Shown: positions 1 through 9,674, counted from the stretch's first letter. The stretch is DNA of 64,000 nucleotides from Gari tellinella (GCA_922989275.2 OV277861.1:94402993-94466992); one strand, 5' to 3'. Numbers and translations: made by a program. The notes: generated by a model not told the origin, from the sequence alone.

Positions 1-26
1 GAAAGAATAACGTTTTCTCCACTGTA
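1..26. mobile_element. TA-D element, right end only
   Basis: Ends TTCTCCACTG followed by TA (25-26), identical in layout to the right ends of the four complete TA-D copies. The rest is outside the window. Confidence 0.75.
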
Positions 27-112
27 TGCATGGTCATAATTATACAGTTCAATCCATATTTTGCAACCATTCAAAAGGTGCACAATAACAAATGTTCTAG
101 ACAGGTGGCACT

Positions 113-268
113 TTAACCCTTTAACCCATAAATATACCTTCTTGCACCTTTGATTTATTTCTCTACTGAAGAAAATTGTTTTTGAGAACATTCTACTTTA
201 CTTTGAACCAGCTTTTTAGTGGTGATCTGTCTTCAACACTAGAAACAGACTATGGGGCAAAGGGTTAA
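113..268 (-). mobile_element. TTAA-A, A-, left core arm deleted
   Basis: Both TTAA ends are present. The interior passes from the TTTATTTCTCTACTG segment straight to the right hairpin arm, so the palindrome is lost. Confidence 0.8.
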
Positions 269-273
269 CTATA

Positions 274-438
274 CAGAGCTCCAGATAAGTTGGGTATTTC
301 AAAAACTAAAATCTTTATTTCTGCTTTAAACCCTATGGTGTCACTACTCATAAGAATCATCTCAAAGATGATTTGATGCTAAAATAAGTGAGAAAATGTT
401 GGATGTGTGCAGTTTACTCTCTCTTATCTGGAGCCCTG
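274..438. mobile_element. CAG-C element
   Basis: CAGAGCTCCAGATAAG at the left, CTTATCTGGAGCCCTG at the right. Flanks ACTATA (268-273) and ACTACA (439-444) look like a slightly decayed target duplication. The core palindrome arm is reduced. Confidence 0.85.
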
Positions 439-621
439 ACTACAATATCTAAACAGTGCCTTTGCCATTGTATTATTGTTCCATATCAATTTTGTCTGCT
501 ATTAATATTGTCTACACATTTTTATGTGTTTTACAGATAATGAGCAATTAAATACTGTAGCACAGTCTACCTTGTGTAAATGATGATTCTTGGAGGGCAA
601 TTAACTGAACCTCTATTACTT

Positions 622-694
622 GCTTCATGCAAAACAAAGGTACAGCAGAAAGCTCCTTTGGAGCTTTCTGCTTTACTTTTGTCTTGCATAAAGC
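622..694. repeat. TA-F-type hairpin
   Basis: Arms GCAGAAAGCTCC / GGAGCTTTCTGC at the centre, extending to GCTT...AAGC with a few mismatches. No terminal repeats seen. Confidence 0.7.
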
Positions 695-1439
695 TGCACC
701 AGTGTTTTACAGTTACATTGTTAATCTTATTTGTGATGGCCGTTTAATACAAGTTGGACTGTATATACAATGCTTTAGTATGTTGCTGTAGGATCTCTTC
801 AGCCCAAACATGCTTGACATCCAACGGATTCTGCTTGGAGGTATGCATTCCTCTGTATTCAGCAGCTGAAAAACACCAAAAACAGTCAATAAGTCACATG
901 TTTTATAGAATCATTAATTCACTGAGCAGCTGAAAACACTACCCTGTGATTAGAGACATGTCTTAAATGTGATGAAACGAGACACATTGAACCTTGAAAC
1001 TCTTATTATGATGAATTTTCAATTGACTCAATTCTAAAGTTTTATTAATTAATAGTTTATATTGATTCTCAAGGGATACATTTCCACAAAAATTTCAAGT
1101 ATTACAAACTGTACAGGCCTATTTCAAGGGGCTCCTGAATGAGTCCTCTGAAATGTGTCTACACTGCTGGCAAATGATGTATAAACCTGGATCTAGCACT
1201 GTTAAAGTTAAACCCTTTTCTTCCTGGGATTGCAAATCATCTACATGTATATCCTACAGATACAATAAATATGATACTGCTTTGTTAAAACACCAGACAG
1301 CTAGCAACAGCAAGATAAAAGTAAAGCAGATATCTCTTTAACATAGCTTTCTAGTTTGCTTTCATCTTGATTTACATGTAGGTCTACCTTCATTTAACAC
1401 CTTCAGTGAATACTCATTTTAAATGAAGGGAAAGATATA

Positions 1440-1644
1440 CAGTAGAACCTCTCTATTATGACCACTAAATTGTGTCAAATATTAGTTGTTTAAGACAGGT
1501 AACTGCTTAAAGCAGTGTGAAAGTGAAACGGAAAGCTCCTACAGTAGCTTTCTGTTTCACTTTCACATTGCTTTAAGCTGTCACCTGTCTTTTATACAGG
1601 CAATTAGCCTTCTTTTGAGTGGCCGTAATAGAGAGGTTCTACTG
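1440..1644. mobile_element. TA-E element, complete (pogo-like MITE)
   Basis: CAGTAGAACCTCTCTATTATG at the left and its inverse at the right, flanked by TA at 1438-1439 and 1645-1646. The central hairpin GTGAAACGGAAAGCTCC pairs with its inverse. The CAGTARAACCTC end resembles known pogo/Tigger termini. Confidence 0.85.
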
Positions 1645-1773
1645 TACTGTTGTCCTTGGGTGACTTTAGCAGAGGAATGAGAGAAAGTTTCCTCAGGCCC
1701 TTGTGTGGAGGTGGCAGAATCATGCATAATTAAAGCAAAGCAAGAAAGTCTATAACCCATTGCACTATAGATA

Positions 1774-2018
1774 CAGTGGAGAATCTGTTATTCTTTCCCG
1801 TTTAAACGCAAACGTACGCAAATGCAAGCACTAAAACGTAGAAAAGAACAACTTTTGGACAATTCTGATATTTCATGTTTATCTTTGTGGCAAACAGTTT
1901 GGAGCCTGATCAGACGCCGGGTTACCCGGCGTCTGATCTGGCTCCAAACTATTTGCACTGCAAATAATAGATTTAGCGTAAACGCGTTTATTGGGAAAGA
2001 ATAACAGATTCTCCACTG
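1774..2018. mobile_element. TA-D element, complete
   Basis: CAGTGGAGAATCTG / CAGATTCTCCACTG ends with TA on both sides (1772-1773, 2019-2020). The core at 1892-1957 is a hairpin centred on CGCCGGGTTACCCGGCG. Confidence 0.9.
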
Positions 2019-2020
2019 TA

Positions 2021-2256
2021 ACCCATTGCTCTATAGGTACTCATTTGTATGCCTTTGATTTATTCCTCCACTATAGAAAACAGTTCTAATTGATATATTC
2101 ATAAATGTGTATCATATGAAAAATTTCTTTATTCTAGTAGATTGTAGCTTAAAGCAAGCTGAAAGTAAAGCAGAATGTGCATTGAGGCACTTTCAACCTA
2201 GCTGCTTTTAGTACTTAGTTACCTTTCTTCAAAACTAGAAATAGACTATGGAGTGA
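2021..2256 (-). mobile_element. TTAA-A, A-, degraded right end
   Basis: Begins ACCCATTGCTCTATAG directly against the TA-D copy and runs through CCTCCACT, a decayed hairpin and AAACTAGAAATAGACTATGGAG. No terminal TTAA remains. Confidence 0.65.
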
Positions 2257-2381
2257 AAAATAAAATTCTCTATCATTTCATATTTTTCTTTCATCATAAT
2301 GCAGCCACCCTTTTTAAAGAGATGATAAGTATGTTTTGTAATTGAATTATTACTGAACATAGAATTTGTATTATCATAAGT

Positions 2382-2505
2382 ACTATAAAACCCCACTATT
2401 ACAAGGTGCTCTTTAAAAATCAGATGGCAATTAAATTGAGATTACTGTAAAACAGAAATGTCTTACAGGGGCTTTCTGTTTTACTTCAATTTTTATGTAG
2501 CCAAA
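2382..2505. mobile_element. Degenerate TA-E left half with hairpin
   Basis: A decayed CAGTAAAACCCC-like end and the hairpin TGTAAAACAGAAA / TTTCTGTTTTAC at 2446-2491. The right end is lost. Confidence 0.45.
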
Positions 2506-2510
2506 TGCCT

Positions 2511-2754
2511 TTAAACCATTGCTCCATAAATGCACATTTTTAAGCCCTGAATTGAAGAAGGTAGTACTGCTTTATACAGTCATGAATATACACTATAAGA
2601 AAGCATTTTTATAGCCTAGCAGGACTGGTGGAAGCTTTCAACAGACTGAAAGTTAAGCAGAATGCACCAAGGTGCATTCTGCTTTACTTTCAACCTGTTG
2701 TAAGTGGTCACTTGTCTTTAAAATTAGGAATGGGCTATGGGGTAATGGGTTTAA
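2511..2754 (-). mobile_element. TTAA-A, A-, complete
   Basis: TTAA at both ends (2511-2514, 2751-2754). The core hairpin is centred on GAATGCACCAAGGTGCATTC at about 2660-2680. Confidence 0.85.
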
Positions 2755-3101
2755 AATGTAAAACAGTCTTTATTTTGTGATTCTAAATATAATTGTATTT
2801 GACTTGTTCATTCATGAAAGTATTTTGAACGCTAGAATCCTTGTTGAATACATAGTTTGCCACTACATTTAATTAACCACTGTAATTTTATCATATTGAT
2901 TGTCAATTAATACATTGTTTGCGCATTGAATTTGATTTGGAAAAGATGAAATAGAACATTATCTATTCATTCATGCTGCTAGTGAATCAGAGACAGACAT
3001 AATGAATACTATTAGTCATATTCCTGCTCAGTGAACATTCACATGAGAATGCAATGTTAGTTTTGTATGACAGTGGGGTATCTGGTTCAAATAATTCTGT
3101 C

Positions 3102-3351
3102 ATAGCTCTTTGAACCCTAGTCCCGCATATAGGCGTCCTTTTCAAACATGTACATGTGAATAGTATACATGTCCTATGCAAACAGTGAAGACCCAGATCA
3201 GAGGGCTCCGAAAGGAGCCCTCTGATCAGGGTCTTCACTGTTTGTCACAAGGCTAAACATTGACAAAAACAACCCTTAAAAGTCAGAAATGGACTAGACT
3301 AAAATGGAAACTGGAATTGTCTATTTTAAGTTTCAGGGAGGAAAGAGTTAA
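3102..3351 (+). mobile_element. TTAA-B element
   Basis: Starts CTCTTTGAACCCTAGTCC (left TTAA decayed to ATAG) and ends GGAGGAAAGAGTTAA. Core hairpin at 3178-3244, arms CAAACAGTGAAGACC / GGTCTTCACTGTTTG, centred on GGGCTCCGAAAGGAGCCC. Confidence 0.85.
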
Positions 3352-3364
3352 AGTGTTCAACTCT

Positions 3365-3858
3365 TTAACCCATGGAGTGTTTTTAGTTTTGAAGTTAGAT
3401 GACCATTTAAAGCAGGTTGAAATTAATGCAGAATATGCCTTTTAACTCTTTGAACCCTAGTCACGCATATATGCGTCATTCGCAAACAGCGTACCTGTGA
3501 GGAGATAACTTGTCATATGCAAACAGTGTAGACCCTGATCAGAGGGCTCCTTAAGGAGCCCTCTGATCAGGGTATACTCTGTTTGTTATTTTGACATATT
3601 TTGTAAAAATCAACCATAAAAAGTCAAAAATGGACTAGACTGTAATGAAAACTAGAATTGCCCATTTGAGGTTTTAGGGAGGAAAGGGTTAAGATGCATT
3701 CTGCTTTAATTTCAGCATTCTTTAAGCTGACATCTCCAAGGAAAAAATATTTGTTTTGTTGCACACACACTGCTGTATCAAATTGAACTACATGTATTTT
3801 CTTCAGTGGAGGAATAAATTTATGTGTCAAAATGCATATTTAGAGAGAAAAGGGTTAA
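3365..3858 (+). mobile_element. TTAA-A, A+, interrupted by a TTAA-B element
   Basis: TTAACCCATGGAG start and AGAAAAGGGTTAA end (3855-3858). The left hairpin arm runs to GAATATGCC at 3440, and the right arm resumes at 3693 with ATGCATTCTGC. The inserted B element sits at the TTAA that forms the centre of the hairpin (CCTTAAGG in other copies). Confidence 0.85.
3442..3692 (+). mobile_element. TTAA-B nested in TTAA-A
   Basis: TTAA at 3442-3445 and 3689-3692. Core hairpin at 3518-3582 with centre GGGCTCCTTAAGGAGCCC. Confidence 0.9.
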
Positions 3859-3912
3859 AAAACGTAATCAAACGTATAAGTAAAAGTATAATTAACTTCT
3901 TCCAATACTCAC

Positions 3913-4118
3913 TTTAATCTCATTGGCAGATTTGCTCTAGCCTGTCCATGGGTGTCCATCATCTTGCACTGCCGTGTCAGCCATTTGGATTGGTCCATTT
4001 CATGAGTTCTGTATCCAATGATTTGATTGGTTATTGATGAATATGGAAGCTCTTGGATGGGACATAACATGATGATTTCCATTTGTCTTGTGTGCTCTGT
4101 GTATCCATTTAATCTACG
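3913..4118 (-). CDS. Candidate minus-strand exon downstream of the stop (uncertain)
   Basis: On the minus strand a sequence ending AATGTCAG (acceptor-like) is followed by 68 open codons and then a strong donor, AAA|GTGAGT. The reading starts RRLNGYTEHTRQMEIIML and ends near DTHGQARANLPMRLK. It is free of MITE sequence and less AT-rich than its neighbours. Phase 0 at its start would fit direct splicing from the large protocadherin exon (phase 0), skipping the two cytoplasmic exons, but not splicing from exon 8784-8946, which would give an immediate stop. It could be an alternative cytoplasmic exon, a spliced 3' UTR exon, an exon of another gene, or chance. I do not recognise the product. Confidence 0.25.
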
Positions 4119-4377
4119 CTGACATTTGCAAACACACAGCTATCATTTATACATCTATAAACTGGTGTAGTTTGACACATGTATCCATCATACGGAAGTA
4201 ATTTGTGTTTACATTATTTGATTTACTGCCACTAAGGATAACTACCCCACCTCATATCACATGTGTGGATCCAGTTATTGTTCATAGTAGAGGAATCCCT
4301 TGACCCTTGCCTTCAAAAAGTTCCTTTACCTACTCCTCCACAAATTCCCCACAATAAAAGGATTATTCATTGTGTAG

Positions 4378-4450
4378 GTGGCAGCTTAAGCAAGATGAAA
4401 GTAAAGTAGATATCTTTTTGCCTTACTTTCATCTTGCTTTCAGTTGCCTG
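4378..4450. repeat. TA-E-type hairpin
   Basis: GCTTAAGCAAGATGAAAGTAA pairs with TTACTTTCATCTTGCTTTC. No element ends recognised. Confidence 0.65.
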
Positions 4451-4480
4451 AAACACAGCAGGGCTACCATAAGTTGACAT

Positions 4481-5288
4481 AAACAAGGGCCACTATGGCC
4501 CTATATCGCTCACCTGGTACACCATGTAAAACTTCACCTATAGTGACCTTGAATTTGACCCGACATGCCCGATATTCAACGGTAGCCTTAAGGCAAACAG
4601 TTTGACCAAGTTTCATCAATATTAAATGAGAAATGTAGCTTCTAGAGTGTAAACAATGTATTTTCATGATTTGACCTAGTGACCTAGTTTTTGACCAGAC
4701 ATGACCCACATTCAAGCTTGACCTAGATATCACTAAGTCAAACAAAATGACCAAGAAGATCTAATGAGATTTGTTATCAAGGTTTTTCTATGATTTGACC
4801 TAGTGACCTAGTAACCCCAATTCGAACATGACCTAGATATCAATCAGTCAAACATTTTGACCAAGTTTCATCAAGATCTACTGATTTTTGTAGCCTCTAG
4901 AGTGTTAACAAGGTTTTTCTATGATTTGACCTAGTGACCTAGATTTTGACCGAACATGACCCACATTTGAACTTGACCTAGATTTTATCAAGACAACCAT
5001 TTTCATCAAGTTTCATGAAGATCTAATGAAATTTGTAGTCTCTAGAGTGTTAACAAGGTTTTTCTATGATTTGACCTTGTGACCTAGTTTTTGACCGGAC
5101 ATGACCCGCATTCGAACTTGACCTAGATTTCATCAAGACAAACATTGTTATTAAGTTTCATGAAGATCCAATGAAATTTGTAGCTGCTAGAGTGTTAACG
5201 AACAATTGTGGACAGACGGACAACGTACGACGGACATCCAGCGATCCTAACAGCTCACCTTGGCACTTCGTGCCAGGTGAGCTAAAAA
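4481..5288. repeat. Bivalve-type dispersed repeat with internal units
   Basis: Left end AACAAGGGCCACTATGGCC and ATATCGCTCACCTGG, right end GTGCCAGGTGAGCTAAAAAT. Inside, four imperfect units restart at TTGACCTAGTGACCTAG (4671, 4795, 4925, 5071), spaced 124-146 bp. A GGACAGACGGAC tail precedes the right end. This layout is common in bivalve genomes; the transposon class is not assigned. Confidence 0.8.
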
Positions 5289-5335
5289 TCCTAAGATTTC
5301 CAAATTTGCATTTTTCAAGTGCGATTTTACGAATC

Positions 5336-5462
5336 GTACCCTTTCCCCATCGCCTGTTTCTAGTTTTGTTGACACGTGGCTGCTTAAAGCAGGCTGGAAG
5401 TAAAGCAGAATGCGTCTTAAGGCGCATTCTGCTTTACTTTAAGCCTGCTTTAAGCTACCATG
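5336..5462 (+). mobile_element. TTAA-A, A+, left half with full hairpin
   Basis: Starts ACCCTTTCCCCATCGCCTG. The hairpin is at 5383-5453. The sequence after CTACCATGTACAAG is not A-like, so the right third is missing. Confidence 0.75.
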
Positions 5463-5796
5463 TACAAGAAAAAAATCCAAAGATTTAGGAAAAATCCAGA
5501 GAAATGGCAGCCTTGCAGTAGGAGTAAATGATTCTTACTATTGCCAATAAAAGGAAGAAGTTCATTTGAGTCCTTAGTATAGGTCCCAATGTTAACCATT
5601 GGAACCAAATCAGATATAGCACACTTTTGCCAATATTTCAGGAGGTAGATCCAGACCCCAGGTCATTGCTACCCCTCTGGATCCGCACATGCTTCAAATA
5701 TCACAATATATGGCCATTTTGTAGAGAATTGTCTAGTCTCATCTCGTCTAGTGCTCTCTAGTAACAAATATCTAACAAACGATCCCTGCACCTTGG

Positions 5797-6047
5797 TTAA
5801 CCCTATACCCAATTACCCGTTTATAACATTAAATACAGGTACTCACTTAAAGTAGGTTGAAAGTAAAGCAGAATGTGCCTTAAGGCACATTCTGCTTTAC
5901 TTTCAGCCTGCTTTAAGTTACCTCTGCTAGAATATAGAAAGTATCTCTTATGAAACATGTTGATGACTATATGAATTTGAACTATTTTCTTCAGTGGAAG
6001 AATAAATTAGAGGCGTCAAAAGATGTATTTATGGGGTAATGGGTTAA
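5797..6047 (+). mobile_element. TTAA-A, A+, complete, in the protocadherin 3' UTR
   Basis: TTAA at 5797-5800 and 6044-6047. The perfect hairpin GTAAAGCAGAATGTGCC / GGCACATTCTGCTTTAC is centred on TTAA at 5881-5884. It lies 7 nt beyond the stop codon, so it is probably transcribed as the start of the 3' UTR. Confidence 0.9.
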
Positions 6048-6054
6048 CAGTGTC

Positions 6055-6356
6055 TCACACCATACAGTCTTTAATCACCTCACCCTCGGTAGAGTTTGTG
6101 TCACTATGAATACCAGAATCAGTCTGTAGTAGAACCACTTTACTCTGAGATCTGTCATTATTATGCATGTGTACAGCCATGGTAGACATCCCTGTCATAC
6201 CAGACCGGTGCATGTCATGGTCACGCCGTGACATTTCAATGTCGTTTTTTCTATTTTTATAGTCTGTGTCACTATGGTACGGCACTGACATGCCCTTTTT
6301 AAATGAGAATGGAATAATCTCCTGATGTGACAATGGTGGGATGGATCTTGATATAT
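6055..6356 (-). CDS. Protocadherin terminal coding exon (C-terminus and stop)
   Basis: Acceptor TTTTTCAG at 6357-6364, then two bases that complete an Asp codon with the G left by the previous exon, then 99 codons and TGA (6055-6057). The joined reading is ...DKMM-D-ISRSIPPLSHQE... The tail is hydrophilic, with a Met/His-rich stretch (MHRSGMTGMSTMAVHMHNN) and, near the end, VLLQTDSGIHSDTNST, a Ser/Asp motif similar in style to the one in the preceding exon. It ends IKDCMV. Phase agreement with both upstream exons is the main evidence that these three belong together. The stop codon lies 7 nt from a TTAA-A element that begins the 3' untranslated region. Confidence 0.85.
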
Positions 6357-6527
6357 CTGAAAAAGACCAATGAAAATGGATTAAATTTCAAATAAGATTC
6401 AACTCATATATATTGTAAAAAAACCTTCAAAAAAGGGACACTGTATAATATACTTCAGTAATTATCCTTTAATTGAAACCTATACCTGCTTTCAAAATCT
6501 TATTTGTCCAAAAGGTGAAACTAAATG

Positions 6528-6595
6528 GCAAACAGTGTAGACCCTAATCAGACTGGTTCATCAGGAGCAGTCTGACCAGGGTGTACACTGCTTGC
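6528..6595. repeat. B/G-type hairpin
   Basis: GCAAACAGTGTAGACCC pairs with GGGTGTACACTGCTTGC with a few mismatches; loop near CATCAGG. Confidence 0.7.
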
Positions 6596-6636
6596 TCAAA
6601 CCTGTCTGTCATTAAGGTATTCATGTGTGTCATATA

Positions 6637-6983
6637 CAGTGTTCCCTCTCTACAACGACATCCAATGGGAGACAACAATTATGTGCATTGTTCGGAGGGA
6701 GTCATTATAGGGAGGGAAATTGGCGTACATTTGCAAACAGCTTGAATCCAGATCAGACGCCGCATAACACGGCGTCTGATCTGGATTCAAGCTGTTTGTC
6801 ACTCCCCATTAAGTTTTTTCCGTCAAAATGTCCATTATGTAAAACAGCAGACGACAACTTTAAGCAGACGACATTGCAGCAGTAAAAGCGTTAGACATAA
6901 ATGTCCTATTTAGGGTACTGCGGCAAGTGTCGTTGTAAGGAGGGAGTGGTTGTTGGGAGGGTCGGTGTAGGGAGGGAGCACTG
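6637..6983. mobile_element. TA-flanked DNA element with GGAGGGAG inverted ends
   Basis: Left CAGTGTTCCCTCTCTACAACG, right GTGTAGGGAGGGAGCACTG, flanked by TA at 6635-6636 and 6984-6985. Subterminal GGAGGGAG motifs repeat on both sides. It holds a TTAA-G-type hairpin at 6733-6800. Confidence 0.75.
6733..6800. repeat. TTAA-G-type hairpin inside another element
   Basis: GCAAACAGCTTGAATCCAGA pairs with TCTGGATTCAAGCTGTTTG around GACGCCG/CGGCGTC. The element's own TTAA ends are not visible. Confidence 0.8.
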
Positions 6984-7129
6984 TATAGAAGTCTTATCTT
7001 GTTGTACAGTGACAAACTGTTTAGGCAGGTGATCACCATTAAAATACCAAAATTACACTTGGTTTTATATCATGCTTAAATGAGGTACTGAGAAAAAAAT
7101 AAAATGAACAAGACGAATTTGTGAAACTC

Positions 7130-7614
7130 TATGCCCCTTGATCTGACCATGATCTCTAAATGACCTTGACTTTGTCTCACATAAACCAACTTGTACTTAG
7201 TTCAAGAATTTCTGCACTTGAATACTCATGCCAAATATGTAGTAAATGAGTTATGGGCAATGTTGAATTAACTGTATCTGATCTCTAAGTTAACTTGACT
7301 TTTGTCCAATACGACCCAACTTATACTAAACTCAAAAGCTTCCTTAGTTGAGTACACATGCAAAATATGAAGTTTATACCACCTGTAGAGTTATGGCCAA
7401 TGTTAAATAAACCATATTTGACCTCTAAATGACCTTGATCTTTGTCAGACTTGACCTAAGTAGTACTGAGCTAAAGTGCTTCTACAGGTCTCTTTCTTAT
7501 GTCGTTCCAAAGTAATGGCCTATGTTAATAATGTGGACTGACAGAAAGACAGACAAACAAGCAGACAGACAAATCAAAACAAATATGCCCTGACTAAGTT
7601 GTTTGGGGCATAAA
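7130..7614. repeat. Dispersed repeat with TATGCCCC / GGGGCATA ends
   Basis: Internal imperfect units restart at about 7140, 7277 and 7408, each with the pattern TGACC(T/C)CTAAATGACCTTGA. An AGACAGACAAACAAGCAGACAG stretch precedes the right end. Same broad class as the repeats at 4481 and 14423. Confidence 0.7.
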
Positions 7615-7665
7615 GTTAACTTAAGTGTCAGTACAATTTTACAACAACCAACAAAACAGTCAATA

Positions 7666-7844
7666 CAGGGGAGTAAACTTAACAAAACCAACATTTTCTC
7701 ACTCATTTCAGCACAAAATCCTATGGTGTTACTACTCATTGGAATTGTCTCTTTGAGAGGATTCTAATGAGTAGTGACACCATAGGGTTTAAAGCAGAAA
7801 TAAAGATTTTAGTTTTTGAAATACTCCCCTTATCTGGAGCCCTG
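7666..7844. mobile_element. CAG-C, left terminal repeat shortened
   Basis: The left end reads CAGGGGAGTAAAC, lacking the GCTCCAGATAAG part; the right end CTTATCTGGAGCCCTG is intact. The hairpin is centred near 7748. Confidence 0.8.
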
Positions 7845-8120
7845 CACTATACTTCTGTCTGACTTACATAAATTAGCAAGAAGCAGAAAGGGAAAATACT
7901 GATTGAAGCTAATCCAATCAAGGCACAGTTTTATCTTTTTTAGCTGACAGAAGAAGCCAAATGATGGTTCAATTGATATTAAAGTGTTCCTTGCTAAATG
8001 TCACCCACTAAAATGCAACCTGTAACATTGATTTTTTCATTGAAAAGTAGCAATTAGAGCAATTAGTACCAGGGAAAACATGGAAACCTTTTATAAATTG
8101 GAAACAAATGCTAGAACCAC

Positions 8121-8336
8121 TTAAACCCATTACCCCATAAAAACACCTTATAATAAATTTGATTATTCCTCCACTGAAGAAATTGGTTCCACTTTATACA
8201 GTCATAAATATGTAACATCAAAATTAGTGTCCTAGCAGATGAATATGTCTTAAGGCACATTTTGCTTTACTTCCATCCTGCTTAACGAAGTCAACAATTT
8301 TTTATACAAGAAACAGGATATGGAGTAATGGGTTAA
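8121..8336 (-). mobile_element. TTAA-A, A-, left hairpin arm lost
   Basis: TTAAACCCATTACCCCATAA start, TGGAGTAATGGGTTAA end. Only the right arm (GGCACATTTTGC) remains. Confidence 0.8.
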
Positions 8337-8509
8337 AACTACATGTATGTATTATCAAAATAATACATAGATGTAGAAGGCATACTTATGGTTAATAAGG
8401 AGAGAATTTGCAATTAAAGAATGGTCAATTTTAGAATTTCTATTCAATTGATAACTATGTATTTAAACTTTTCAGAAATATAACTACATATAGATCTATA
8501 ATAAATTGT

Positions 8510-8780
8510 ACTTTCAGCTTGTTTCTATACAAATATCAGATCTTTGTTTCTATACTGGATACTATAATTAATTATTATATCTTTGCTTCGATCCATATTG
8601 TATAAAACAATAACTATATCCTTGTTTCTAAACTGGATACTATATTTATCATATGTTTGTTTCTCTTTGTTTTTATAGTGTTTAAAACAAGCATCATATC
8701 TCTGTTTCTATACTGGACAACTATAAACAATATAATTATGTTTCTATTTTGTACAAATCTTTGTTCCTATACTGTTGGCT
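8510..8780. repeat. Degenerate tandem array next to a splice donor
   Basis: About seven decayed copies of ATCTTTGTTTCTATACTGG plus ATACTATA, at roughly 8517, 8541, 8580, 8620, 8655, 8697 and 8757. The last copy reaches the donor of exon 8784-8946. Confidence 0.6.
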
Positions 8781-8783
8781 TAC

Positions 8784-8946
8784 CCATCATTTTATCCCGA
8801 GGGGACTGTGACATACTGGTATGTATCTCCTCATCACTGCCGCCCCGCCCACTGTCACTGTTGGTTCCCGTGTCCCCAGAAGTCTCACTGTGATTATCTT
8901 CCACCTTCTTCGGACTGGGAGCCAGAAAGGTTAGATTACCAGTAGG
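8784..8946 (-). CDS. Protocadherin cytoplasmic exon (internal)
   Basis: Internal exon of 163 nt (54 codons plus one base). The acceptor is a pyrimidine-rich tract ending TTTGCAG, starting PTGNLTFLAPSPKK in phase 0, which matches the phase-0 donor of the upstream exon 53.5 kb away. The donor is GTAAGC after ...RDKMM plus one G (phase 1). It carries NSDSGRGGSDEE, a serine/acidic motif resembling conserved cytoplasmic motifs of delta-type protocadherins (recalled, not searched). The composition is hydrophilic (Ser, Asp, Glu, Lys), with no membrane segment. It is clearly less AT-rich than its surroundings, which supports coding. Linkage to the large exon is inferred from phase and product type and is not proven by a transcript. 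Confidence 0.85.
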
Positions 8947-9004
8947 CTGCAAAGAGTGAAAACAGTGGTGTTATTTCTCTACAACAGCAACAGCTTTTAC
9001 TATG

Positions 9005-9120
9005 CAGTAAAACCTCAATTATGACCACTAAAAGGAAGGCCACTTGGCAACATGTAACAGACAGGGGACAGTAAACTGGAAAGCTCCTTTAGGAGCTTTC
9101 CAGTTTACTGTTACATGTAA
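9005..9120. mobile_element. TA-E left end with a private hairpin
   Basis: CAGTAAAACCTCAATTATGACC, then a hairpin at 9049-9118 (ACATGTAACAG...GAAAGCTCC paired with its inverse). The right TA-E end is absent. Confidence 0.6.
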
Positions 9121-9194
9121 TTTGCTTTAACCAGTCCTGCTTTAAGTGGTCACCTATCTTTAATACTAGTAACAGACTATGGAGTAATGGGTCA
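9121..9194 (-). mobile_element. TTAA-A, A-, right-end fragment
   Basis: CTGCTTTAAGTGGTCACC followed by ACAGACTATGGAGTAATGGGT. It abuts the TA-E fragment, giving a chimera. Confidence 0.65.
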
Positions 9195-9195
9195 A

Positions 9196-9432
9196 ATTAT
9201 ATGTTATCAAAGTACATGTAATACATTATCATACTGTACAACAACTGTCTAAATACACTATCATGTCATACAATATTATATGTTATCAAAATACATGTAA
9301 TACATTATCATATTGTATAGCAACTGTCTAAATACACTATCATGTCATACAATATTATATGTTATCAAAATACATGTAATACATTATCATATTGTATAGC
9401 AACTGTCTAAATACACTATCATGTCATACAAT
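9196..9432. repeat. Tandem repeat, three copies of 79 bp
   Basis: Units begin ATTATATGTTATCAAA at 9196, 9275 and 9354. Copies 2 and 3 are almost identical and copy 1 differs at a few bases. Confidence 0.95.
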
Positions 9433-9674
9433 ATTATGTTACTATCAAGAATATTTTGTTATAAATAATAACCATTTTATTATTCAGTGCACACATTTGC
9501 AATATTCCCAAAAAAACCTCTAAAACAAAAAGTCTGAAATTGGTTGTAAAGTCCTCTTACAGATTGTCATATTGCCTGGAGGCTGCATATGAATGATTGC
9601 ATTTAATAGATCCCATAGGCACCAGCCATTTCTAAACATTTTCTGCACTCAATACCAGTAAAACCTGTGCTTAT

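Larger units (their letters stand above)
6357..8783 (-). other. Protocadherin intron, 2,427 bp
   Basis: Phase-1 intron, donor GTAAGC at 8778-8783 and acceptor TTTTTCAG at 6357-6364. It holds a TA-flanked DNA element, a dispersed bivalve-type repeat, a CAG-C element, a TTAA-A element and a degenerate tandem array abutting the donor. Confidence 0.8.

Noticed and set aside
3178..3244. Long perfect palindromes read as transcription terminators or regulatory stem-loops
   Set aside because: They are cores of dispersed TTAA/TA-flanked elements in a eukaryotic intron, present in many copies.
5171..5488. 105-codon frame across the dispersed repeat end and a family A hairpin
   Set aside because: Composed of two unrelated repeats.
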